Below are positions 35,607 through 42,995 of a DNA stretch of 62,509 bases, in pieces. A program made the translations under genes and the position numbers. The stretch comes from JABJOE01 sp964344145. Lineage in GTDB: Bacteria > Patescibacteriota > Patescibacteriia > UBA9934. The stretch lies in contig CAYFME010000009.1 in assembly GCA_964344145.1 (NCBI GenBank), positions 1 to 62,509 of the forward strand, given 5' to 3'. A model generated the notes under the pieces. It had not been told where the DNA came from. It did no database searches and saw only the letters and a list, made by a program, of their open reading frames with translations. How positions within the stretch are numbered: the stretch's first letter is position 1; the number at the start of each line of letters is the position of its first letter.

Positions 35607-35629
35607 AATACGCCACCCGGTGGCGTATT
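35607..35629. repeat. Perfect 11-bp inverted repeat upstream of mraZ
   Basis: AATACGCCACC (35607-35617) and GGTGGCGTATT (35619-35629) around one base. No T-run follows on either strand, so an operator is more likely than a terminator. It lies between the mraZ promoter region and GC-rich locus i. Confidence 0.5.
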
Positions 35630-35708
35630 AGTAAAAAAGCGTGAATTCTTGTAAAGTTAAAGAAGACACACTGTGGTCGTGCGTCATTTGTCACCTTGGG
35701 GGTTCCCA

Positions 35709-35861
35709 ATGGGAGGAAGTCACTCAAATCAAGACAGTCCAAGCCTGATGATCGCCCTGGTCGTCCTGCTGATCGTCATCATCTTCTTCACGGCCATACG
35801 TCCGTCGATGAGCTGGAGCGAAGCTCGAGCCACCGTCGAGTCGGTTCTCGCCACCAACTGA
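35709..35861 (+). CDS. 50-residue single-pass membrane protein, unknown
   Basis: One hydrophobic segment (MIALVVLLIVIIFFTA, about residues 13-28) with short flanks. ATG at 35709 follows GGGGG by 6 nt. A -35-like TTGTAA (35649) is present but the -10 is poor. GC-rich codons and a terminator hairpin after it mark it as another member of the intergenic GC-rich set. Confidence 0.5.
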   Translation: MGGSHSNQDSPSLMIALVVLLIVIIFFTAIRPSMSWSEARATVESVLATN

Positions 35862-35896
35862 CCAAGGAGGACTCCGTGGAGTCACCCACCGATCGC

Positions 35897-35946
35897 CCGC
35901 GCCCTCACACTCGAGAGGCGCGGTGCTGCTGTTCAGCGTTTTTTTC
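35897..35946 (+). terminator. Terminator of GC-rich locus i
   Basis: CCGCGCC (35897-35903) pairs with GGCGCGG (35917-35923). A strong T-run lies at 35939-35945; this run is also the last codons of uvrC on the other strand. Confidence 0.6.
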
Positions 35947-37264
35947 GTTTTGTTCCCGATGCCTTGGAACGTAACGTACGATGATATTTCACGGCAAAAC
36001 GATGTGCTTCGTCGCGTGCGCGTTGGAACACCTCTTTCCCTGCGGCGGCAACACGCGCGAGTTCCAAATCATGACGATCAAACACCAGTCGATCCTGTTT
36101 GCGATCAAATCCTTTGGCAATCCCAATTACTGGCACGCGAACACCAGGCTCTTTCATTACCTCTTTCACGCGATTCACCTGCCCCTTCCCGCCGTCGATG
36201 ATCATCACCTCCGGCAGCGCCCATGCATTCTTATACTGCTGCGCGCGCTTCAACCGTCGTCGCATTACCTCCTCCATGCACCCAACGTCATCTGACCCTT
36301 CGACGGTTTTGATTTTAAACTTGCGATATTGACTCTTTGCCGGCTTCCCTTCTTCAAACACCACCATTGAACCGACTGCCGACGTTCCGGAAATATTGCT
36401 GATGTCATACGCTTCGATCCTTCCGTCGAGATCGATCACAAAATCGTTCACACGCTTGTACGGCAGCACAACATCCTCCTTTGTAATCAACGCAACGTCC
36501 TGAATATGCTCGAGAGCAAAGATTTGACGCTTTATTTGTGACGCTTCCTCAAACCGTTCATCTTTTGCTGCGGCTTTCATTTCTTTTTGCAGCTGCTTGA
36601 TCAGTTGCGCTTTCTTTCCTTCAAAAAACAACATCAATCGACGAATGATCTTTCGATATTCGCGCTTCCCGATCGCGCCTGTACACACACCCGGACAGCG
36701 TTTGATGTGCGCGTCAAAACAGGGTCGTTTGCGTCCTGACACCTCCGGCGGATGGCACACGCTCCACGGAATCACACGCCGAATCAAGTCGAGCGCCATC
36801 TTTAGCGATCGCGAGCTCGTGTATGGTCCATACACAGCAAAAAACTGTTTCTTCGCTTTTGCCGACAACGTTTGATCAAACGGATTGATCCCCATGCGTT
36901 CAATCTCCTGTCCGCGCATCAACAGCGGCCGTGGAAAATCCTCGTTCGTGATCACCAAGTACATGAACGTCTTATCGTCCTTGAGCATCACATTGTACGG
37001 CGGTTTGTTCGCTTTTATCTGATTTGCTTCGAGCACAAGCGCCTCGATCACGGTCGGCGTTTGCATGTAGTCGATCCGTGCAATCTTCGAGACGAGCTGA
37101 CTAATACGATTATCATGCGCCTTTGTGAAATACGATCCGACGCGTTTCTTCAATGACGTTGCCTTTCCGATGTACAGCAACGTATTGTCTTCGTCGTAAT
37201 ACAAGTACACCCCAGGAGCATCGGGCAATTTTCCACCTTTGATTTTTGTGGAGGCTGGAATCAT
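35933..37264 (-). CDS. uvrC: Excinuclease subunit UvrC lacking the C-terminal HhH domain
   Basis: 443 residues against about 600 in most bacteria. GIY-YIG nuclease (PGVYLYYDEDNTLLYIGKA), UVR motif (DERFEEASQIKRQIFAL), and the RNase H-like nuclease (YDISNISGT, then IIDGGKGQ) are present. The protein ends at HRTLRSKASGTKRKKR, exactly where the helix-hairpin-helix domain normally follows. The stop lies inside the terminator of the adjacent GC-rich locus. Overlaps uvrA by 4 bp. Confidence 0.9.
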   Translation of the reverse strand: MIPASTKIKGGKLPDAPGVYLYYDEDNTLLYIGKATSLKKRVGSYFTKAHDNRISQLVSKIARIDYMQTPTVIEALVLEANQIKANKPPYNVMLKDDKTFMYLVITNEDFPRPLLMRGQEIERMGINPFDQTLSAKAKKQFFAVYGPYTSSRSLKMALDLIRRVIPWSVCHPPEVSGRKRPCFDAHIKRCPGVCTGAIGKREYRKIIRRLMLFFEGKKAQLIKQLQKEMKAAAKDERFEEASQIKRQIFALEHIQDVALITKEDVVLPYKRVNDFVIDLDGRIEAYDISNISGTSAVGSMVVFEEGKPAKSQYRKFKIKTVEGSDDVGCMEEVMRRRLKRAQQYKNAWALPEVMIIDGGKGQVNRVKEVMKEPGVRVPVIGIAKGFDRKQDRLVFDRHDLELARVAAAGKEVFQRARDEAHRFAVKYHRTLRSKASGTKRKKR

Positions 37265-39777
37265 CTCAAATACGGCTTAAGATACTTTCCCGTGTAGCTC
37301 GTCGTTATTTTGCGTGCGATGTCTTCTGGTGTTCCTTCGGCAATCACCGCCCCACCTTCATCCCCACCCTCCGGTCCAAGGTCGATGATCCAATCGGCTG
37401 TTTTTATTACGTCGAGATTATGTTCAATAACAAGAACGGAGTTCCCTTTTTCAACGAGCTTGTGCAAGATGCTGAGCAGACGTCCGATGTCTTCAAAGTG
37501 CAGTCCGGTTGTTGGCTCGTCGAGAATATATAATGTCCGACCGGTTTGACGCTTGGCAAGTTCGGATGCGAGCTTCACACGCTGCGCCTCTCCACCCGAC
37601 AGCGTCGTTGCCGACTGACCAAGTTTGAGATAGCCAAGTCCGACTTCATTTAACGTTTTCAACTTGGCGAACACCGCCGGCACATCTTTGAAAAAGCCTT
37701 TCGCTTCTTCAATGGTCATATCAAGTACCTCCCAAATCGTTTTCTCGTTCCACTTCACCTCAAGCGTCTCGCGATTGAACCGCTTTCCTTGGCACACATC
37801 GCACTGCACGTACACGGTCGGCAAAAAGTGCATCTCGATCGCAATCTCCCCGTGCCCTTCGCAGTTCTCACATCGTCCGCCCGGAACGTTAAAGCTAAAC
37901 CGTCCTGGCTTGTATCCACGGAAGCGCGCCTCTTCGGTTGCGGCAAAAAGGTCACGAATCGGTCCCCACGCGCCGGTATACGTCGCTGGGTTTGATCGAG
38001 ACGTCCGACCAATCGCGGACTGATCCATCAAGATCATCTTGTCGATATACTCAACGCCAAGAACCGTTTTGTGCTTTCCTGGCTTCCCTTTGGACTTATG
38101 CAAGCGCTTCGCAATGGATCGGTACAGAATGTCGTGAATCAATGTGGACTTTCCTGAGCCCGACACACCAGTGACGCACACAAAACGTCGCAATGGAATC
38201 GATACGTCGATGTTCTTAAGGTTGTGGTGCTTCGCTCCAACAATCTTCAGCCGATCGCGACCAACCTTGCGACGTTCTTTTGGTACATCAATCTTCAGAT
38301 CACCACGCAAGTACGCGGCCGTCTTAGACTTCTTGTCCTTAAAGATGTCTGGCACGGCGCCAACCGCCACAATCTTTCCACCATGTTCACCCGCGCCAGG
38401 TCCGATCTCAACCATCACGTCACTGTTGCGAATCGTATCTTCATCGTGTTCAACGACGATGATCGTGTTTCCAAGGTCGCGGAGTTCTTGCAACGTCCGA
38501 ACAAGTTGATCGTTGTCGCGTTGGTGCAAACCAATCGTTGGTTCATCAAGAACGTACAACGCGCCGACAAGTCGGGAGCCGATCTGCGATGCCAGACGAA
38601 TACGCTGCGCCTCACCACCCGAAAGCGTGCCAGCGCGACGGTCCAACGTCAGATAGTGCAAACCAACGTCCAGCATGAACGTCAAACGGTTCTCCACTTC
38701 TTTCAACGCCATGCCGGCGATCTCTTGCTGGCGATCAGACAATTTGACTGACTGAATAAACTCGGTAGCCGACTTCACTGAGCTCCCAACGAACTCGGCA
38801 ACGTTCTTGCCGCCTATTTTCACACTCAATGCTTCGCGTTTCAACCGATCGCCGTCGCAGACGTCGCACACGTCACTAGAAAACAACTCAACCGTTCCAA
38901 TACCATCACATCCTTCACACGCGCCGTACGGCGAGTTGAACGAAAAGAGTCGCGGTTCGATCTCTGGAAACGCAAAACCACATTCAACACAGCTAAACTT
39001 GGTCGAAAAGACTTGCTCCGTGTCGTCCGGGAACATCACAAGCGCTGCATCGTTTCCATAATCAACTGCCGTCTCGATCGCCTCACTCAGTCGCTGTCGA
39101 TCATCTTTCTTCATGCGCCCTTCAAACAACGCGTACGACATCTGATCCACAACAACTTCAATCGTGTGTTGCTTGTAGCGCGACAGTTTGATCTTCTCGG
39201 AAAGGTCATGCATCTTGCCGTCGATGCGTACGCGGGCAAAACCGCTGTTGTATAGATCGTAGAGCAACTGATAATACTCACCTTTTCGTCCGCGAATGAC
39301 CGGCGCCATGATGGTCACTCCGCCCTTCTTTGGCTTCTGTTCTTTGACGCGTCCAATCACGCCGTCGACCATCTCATCAACCGTTAACTTCGCAATCGAC
39401 TTCCCACAATCGGGACAAAACGCTTCACCAATACGCGCGTAAAGAACGCGCAAATAGTCGTAGATCTCAGTCACGGTCGCGACGGTTGAGCGCGGATTGC
39501 GTGAGTGTGCTTTTTGATCAATCGAAATCGCCGGTGACAACCCTTCAATCTCATCAACGTCCGGCTTTTGCATCTGTCCAAGGAACTGACGCGCGTACGC
39601 TGAAAGCGATTCAATATACCGACGTTGCCCCTCGGCAAAAATCGTATCAAACGCCAACGACGACTTTCCCGATCCAGAAAGACCGGTGAAACAAATCATT
39701 TTGTTGCGAGGCAACTCAAGATCAACGTTCTTCAAGTTGTGCTCCCGCGCGCCCTTGATGGTGATTTTGTTCTTCAT
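37261..39777 (-). CDS. uvrA: Excinuclease subunit UvrA, shortened
   Basis: 838 residues, about 100 fewer than typical. Damage-recognition ATPase of nucleotide excision repair. Two ABC modules: Walker A GLSGSGKSSLAFDT and VSGSGKSTLIHD, two LSGGEAQR signatures, and a C-terminal zinc module (CENCEGHG, then CDVCQGKRF). Between CEGCDGIG and CDVCDGDRL only a few residues remain, where other UvrA proteins have roughly 100. ATG at 39775-39777; hairpin repeats occupy the DNA upstream. Confidence 0.93.
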   Translation of the reverse strand: MKNKITIKGAREHNLKNVDLELPRNKMICFTGLSGSGKSSLAFDTIFAEGQRRYIESLSAYARQFLGQMQKPDVDEIEGLSPAISIDQKAHSRNPRSTVATVTEIYDYLRVLYARIGEAFCPDCGKSIAKLTVDEMVDGVIGRVKEQKPKKGGVTIMAPVIRGRKGEYYQLLYDLYNSGFARVRIDGKMHDLSEKIKLSRYKQHTIEVVVDQMSYALFEGRMKKDDRQRLSEAIETAVDYGNDAALVMFPDDTEQVFSTKFSCVECGFAFPEIEPRLFSFNSPYGACEGCDGIGTVELFSSDVCDVCDGDRLKREALSVKIGGKNVAEFVGSSVKSATEFIQSVKLSDRQQEIAGMALKEVENRLTFMLDVGLHYLTLDRRAGTLSGGEAQRIRLASQIGSRLVGALYVLDEPTIGLHQRDNDQLVRTLQELRDLGNTIIVVEHDEDTIRNSDVMVEIGPGAGEHGGKIVAVGAVPDIFKDKKSKTAAYLRGDLKIDVPKERRKVGRDRLKIVGAKHHNLKNIDVSIPLRRFVCVTGVSGSGKSTLIHDILYRSIAKRLHKSKGKPGKHKTVLGVEYIDKMILMDQSAIGRTSRSNPATYTGAWGPIRDLFAATEEARFRGYKPGRFSFNVPGGRCENCEGHGEIAIEMHFLPTVYVQCDVCQGKRFNRETLEVKWNEKTIWEVLDMTIEEAKGFFKDVPAVFAKLKTLNEVGLGYLKLGQSATTLSGGEAQRVKLASELAKRQTGRTLYILDEPTTGLHFEDIGRLLSILHKLVEKGNSVLVIEHNLDVIKTADWIIDLGPEGGDEGGAVIAEGTPEDIARKITTSYTGKYLKPYLR

Positions 39778-39784
39778 AATCAGT

Positions 39785-39894
39785 ATTCCATTTCGAGGCC
39801 GTTCATCGGCCGAAAAATCTATTTCGCAGAATAGATCTCTCGCTTCGCTCGAGATGGGAATAGTTACCATTTCGACCGAAGGGAGAAATCTATT
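39785..39894. repeat. Three hairpin repeat units upstream of uvrA
   Basis: Units begin or end with CCATTTCGA and AATAGAT. Each is an imperfect palindrome of about 28-37 bp. The first two (39785-39823 and 39830-39861) are inverted relative to each other, the third is at 39867-39894. Related units lie at 40421-40455 and 40736-40860. Confidence 0.7.
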
Positions 39895-39898
39895 TGAA

Positions 39899-40414
39899 TT
39901 AACTAATGAGCTCTATATCGAATCCAGCCAGTAACGAGTCGCCGTCGGGAAGCGAAAACTTCGCGCCTTTTACTGAATTTGTTGCTGGGTTAATCGAGTA
40001 GTGCTTCGCTGACGAGAAGTCGGCGCGATCAAGCGTCGAGTTATGAAACAACGTCTTCTCGAGATCGCAATTTTCGAACATTGCGTCCGTGAGGTCCGTC
40101 TCAACAAATGTACACTCACGCATCGTACAATGCGTAAACGGCGTCTTGTTCATCGGAAGCGTTGAGAAGTTACATGTATCAATAAGACAATTCTCAAATG
40201 CGAGCTCGAAAAAATTGATTGTACACTTTGTAAAATCAACACCAATCAATTTGCAGTTACGAAACGTTACGGTCTTCAGATCAACGTCTGTCATTTTTAC
40301 AAGGCTCAACTCGCAATGATCAAAAACGCACTCAGAAAACTCAGACCGCGAAAAATCTGTATTAATGAATTGCTCATTCTTAAACGTTCGGTTTGTGAAT
40401 TCTTGGTTCTTCAT
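39899..40414 (-). CDS. Pentapeptide repeat protein
   Basis: 171 residues. Successive five-residue units of the A(D/N)LXX/CXF type through most of the chain (for example FSRSEFSECVFDHCEL), predicting a right-handed quadrilateral beta helix. Some members mimic DNA and protect gyrase; whether this one does is unknown. It lies between uvrA and uvrB, bounded on both sides by hairpin repeats. Confidence 0.8.
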   Translation of the reverse strand: MKNQEFTNRTFKNEQFINTDFSRSEFSECVFDHCELSLVKMTDVDLKTVTFRNCKLIGVDFTKCTINFFELAFENCLIDTCNFSTLPMNKTPFTHCTMRECTFVETDLTDAMFENCDLEKTLFHNSTLDRADFSSAKHYSINPATNSVKGAKFSLPDGDSLLAGFDIELIS

Positions 40415-40420
40415 ATTTCA

Positions 40421-40455
40421 ATCCCATTTCGAGGCCGTTGGCCGAGAAATCTATT
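40421..40455. repeat. Single hairpin repeat unit
   Basis: Same family as 39785-39894 (begins ATCCCATTTCGAGGCCG). It contains the stop codon of the GIY-YIG gene. Confidence 0.65.
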
Positions 40456-40735
40456 CAAGTATTTCGTTAAAAAGATCTCGCCACGTCGGATTCATGGATT
40501 CAACTAGTGCGTTCTTCTTGTCACGACGCCATTTCTTTATTTCTTTCTCGCGTTCAAGGACTCCGTCATAATCCTCACCGCATTCATAGTAGACAAGTCT
40601 TGTGACGTGATACTTCTTAGTGAATCCGTCCACGACACCTTCACGATGTTCGATAACACGTTTCGCGAGATCAGATGTAAAACCAACATACATAACCCTC
40701 TTGCTCTGGTTCGTCAAAATGTAGACGTAGTACAT
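40451..40735 (-). CDS. GIY-YIG domain protein (UPF0213/YhbQ-like)
   Basis: 94 residues. Starts YYVYILTN, then VMYVGFTSDLAKRV with the catalytic Arg, and a Glu near residue 62. Single-domain GIY-YIG endonuclease-like protein; substrate unknown. Start and stop codons both touch copies of the hairpin repeat, suggesting the gene and repeats moved or were rearranged together. Confidence 0.78.
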   Translation of the reverse strand: MYYVYILTNQSKRVMYVGFTSDLAKRVIEHREGVVDGFTKKYHVTRLVYYECGEDYDGVLEREKEIKKWRRDKKNALVESMNPTWRDLFNEILE

Positions 40736-40860
40736 AATAGATCTCTTACTGCGTTCGAGATGGAATGCGTTCCCATTTCGACCGAAGGGAGAAATCCATT
40801 TCTCGGAATAGATCTCTCGCTTCGCTCGAGATGGTTAATGAAGGACGCTCGAGATGGGTT
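40736..40860. repeat. Cluster of four hairpin repeat units between the GIY-YIG gene and uvrB
   Basis: Units starting at 40736, 40770, 40806 and a partial one ending at 40857. They share AATAGATCTC, CTCGAGATGG and the inverse CCATTTCGACCGAAGGGAG. Confidence 0.7.
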
Positions 40861-42868
40861 AAGACCGCTTCCTCTCCAATTCCTCCTCAAGCACGCGAAT
40901 CTCGTCGCGTAGGATCGCGGCGGTTTCGAATAGTTCGTTCATGGCTGCGTCTTTCATTTCTTTTCGCTTTTCTTTGATGACCTTCTTGAGCTCATGCGGC
41001 TCGGCTGTCAGCTCGATCTTCAACACGCTCTTAATCTCTTCCTCACTCGCCTCCCCCATCAACATCTCACTGATATCCCCGATCTGCTTCTGAATACTCT
41101 TTGGCGTAATGCCATGTTCTTCGTTGTACGCTAGCTGGATCTCGCGACGACGCGTCGTCTCTTCGATCGCGCGCTTAAGCGAGCCGGTCATGGCATCAGC
41201 GTACAGAATCACTTCGCCGTTCACGTTACGTGCTGCACGACCAATGGTCTGTACAAGCGATGTTTCCGATCGCAAGAAGCCTTCTTTGTCAGCGTCGAGA
41301 ATTGCGACAAGCGAAACTTCTGGCAAGTCCAGTCCTTCACGCAACAAGTTGACCCCCACAAGAACGTCGTACACACCCTTGCGCAGGTCAGTCAGAATAT
41401 CGACACGTTCCATGGTCTTCACGTCTGAATGAATATACTGCACCTTCACGCCAAGGCCTTCGAGATACTCGGTAAGATCTTCGGCCATCTTTTTTGTAAG
41501 CGTCGTCACCAGTGCACGCTCGCCTTTTTCTACACGATCTTGCACACGCTCAATCAAATCATCCACCTGACTCTTATTCTCCTCCGTCTCGGTGACGGGC
41601 AAGATCGTCACTTCCGGATCCACAAGACCGGTCGGACGAACGATTTGTTCAACAATCTGCCCCGACCGCTCGCGCTCGTACGGTCCTGGCGTGGCGCTCA
41701 CAAAAATCGTCTGGCCTACGCTCTTTTCAAACTCTTCAAACTGCAACGGTCGATTATCTTTCGCCGATGGCAAACGGAACCCATGTTCAACAAGTGTTTC
41801 TTTACGCGCTTTATCACCAAAGTACATGCCGCGCACTTGCGGGACGGTCACGTGGGACTCGTCGATGATCGTTAAAAAGTCATCTGGGAAATACGACATC
41901 AAGGTATGTGGCGGATCGCCAGGCGCGCGTCCTTCAAAGATTGCTGAATAGTTCTCAATGCCGCTGCAATAGCCGACGTTTTTGATCATCTGGATGTCGT
42001 AGCGCGTGCGACGCTTTAGTCGTTCCGCCTCAAGAACCTTTCCCTGGCTGTCGAGTTCCTTCAGGCGCTGCGCGAGCTCGTGCTCGATTGCTTTGAGCGC
42101 ACGCTTCATCTGATCTTCCGGCACAACATAGTGCTTCGCCGGGAACAACCAAGCATCATTGAGTTCTTCTTTCACTTTGCGTGTCACGGGATCGAGGGCG
42201 AAAATTTGTTTCAAAACGTCGCCGTCAAATACGAACCGGAACATGAACGACTTTTCTGAAACCGGCATGACTTCGATGACATCTCCGCGCGCGCGGAACT
42301 TCCCTCGCTCGATGTCCGCCGTCGTTCGCTCATAAAACATGTGAATCAACCGACGAAGAAACGTCTGACGGTCAACGGTATCGCCGAGCTTAATGTGCCA
42401 AACCTGCTGTTCGTACTCCTTTGATGATCCAAGGTTGTAGATACACGACACGGACGCGACAATAATCACGTCACGGCGCGAAAGAATCGCTTGCGTTGCC
42501 GAGTGACGAAGGCGGTCGATTTCATCGTTGATCTGCGCTTCCTTTTCGATATACGTATCACTGCGCGGCATGTACGCCTCGGGCTGATAGTAATCGTAGT
42601 ACGAAACAAAATACTCGACGGCATTGTCTGGAAAGAACTGGCGGAACTCGTGACAGAGTTGTGCGGCGAGTGTTTTGTTATGCGCGATGACAAGCGTTGG
42701 TCGTTGTTGCTCCTGAATAACATTGGCGATCGTGAATGTCTTTCCAGAGCCCGTAACACCAAGCAAGGTCTGCTGGTCCAGACCTTTTTTGATGCCCTGG
42801 TTCAGTTCTTCGATCGCCTTGGGTTGATCACCCGCCGGCTTGTAATCTGATTGTAGATGAAAATCCAT
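40859..42868 (-). CDS. uvrB: Excinuclease subunit UvrB
   Basis: 669 residues, full length. Walker A GVTGSGKTFTIANV, the beta-hairpin YYDYYQPEAYMP that probes strand separation, helicase motifs DESHVTVPQ and QTIGRAARN, and a C-terminal UVR domain (MNELFETAAILRDEI) that contacts UvrC. A GGAG precedes the ATG by 9 nt. An unusually long structured leader lies upstream. Confidence 0.95.
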   Translation of the reverse strand: MDFHLQSDYKPAGDQPKAIEELNQGIKKGLDQQTLLGVTGSGKTFTIANVIQEQQRPTLVIAHNKTLAAQLCHEFRQFFPDNAVEYFVSYYDYYQPEAYMPRSDTYIEKEAQINDEIDRLRHSATQAILSRRDVIIVASVSCIYNLGSSKEYEQQVWHIKLGDTVDRQTFLRRLIHMFYERTTADIERGKFRARGDVIEVMPVSEKSFMFRFVFDGDVLKQIFALDPVTRKVKEELNDAWLFPAKHYVVPEDQMKRALKAIEHELAQRLKELDSQGKVLEAERLKRRTRYDIQMIKNVGYCSGIENYSAIFEGRAPGDPPHTLMSYFPDDFLTIIDESHVTVPQVRGMYFGDKARKETLVEHGFRLPSAKDNRPLQFEEFEKSVGQTIFVSATPGPYERERSGQIVEQIVRPTGLVDPEVTILPVTETEENKSQVDDLIERVQDRVEKGERALVTTLTKKMAEDLTEYLEGLGVKVQYIHSDVKTMERVDILTDLRKGVYDVLVGVNLLREGLDLPEVSLVAILDADKEGFLRSETSLVQTIGRAARNVNGEVILYADAMTGSLKRAIEETTRRREIQLAYNEEHGITPKSIQKQIGDISEMLMGEASEEEIKSVLKIELTAEPHELKKVIKEKRKEMKDAAMNELFETAAILRDEIRVLEEELERKRS

Positions 42869-42880
42869 ACGTAAAATCTC

Positions 42881-42926
42881 CAGATCCTTTACTTACTAGG
42901 GTCCCTACGGACCAAGTTAGGATCTG
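42881..42926 (-). promoter_or_regulatory. Nested hairpin in the uvrB 5' leader
   Basis: CAGATCCT (42881-42888) pairs with AGGATCTG (42919-42926), with an inner GGTCC/GGACC hairpin. It ends beside the Shine-Dalgarno GGAG and could limit translation. Confidence 0.45.
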
Positions 42927-42960
42927 GTTTATTCCTCCACCGAGAGGATACCACAAACCA

Positions 42961-42986
42961 AAGACCTGTCCAGATGGACAGGTCTT
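42961..42986 (-). terminator. Terminator after the large secreted protein gene
   Basis: Perfect 11-bp stem AAGACCTGTCC/GGACAGGTCTT with a 4-nt loop, followed on the minus strand by TTTGGTTTG. Confidence 0.65.
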
Positions 42987-42995
42987 TCGGCTTTG

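Noticed and set aside
35876..35974. Small frame starting at GTG 35876 after AAGGAGG
   Set aside because: It runs through a terminator stem and its T-run and gives an implausible Arg/Cys-rich peptide.
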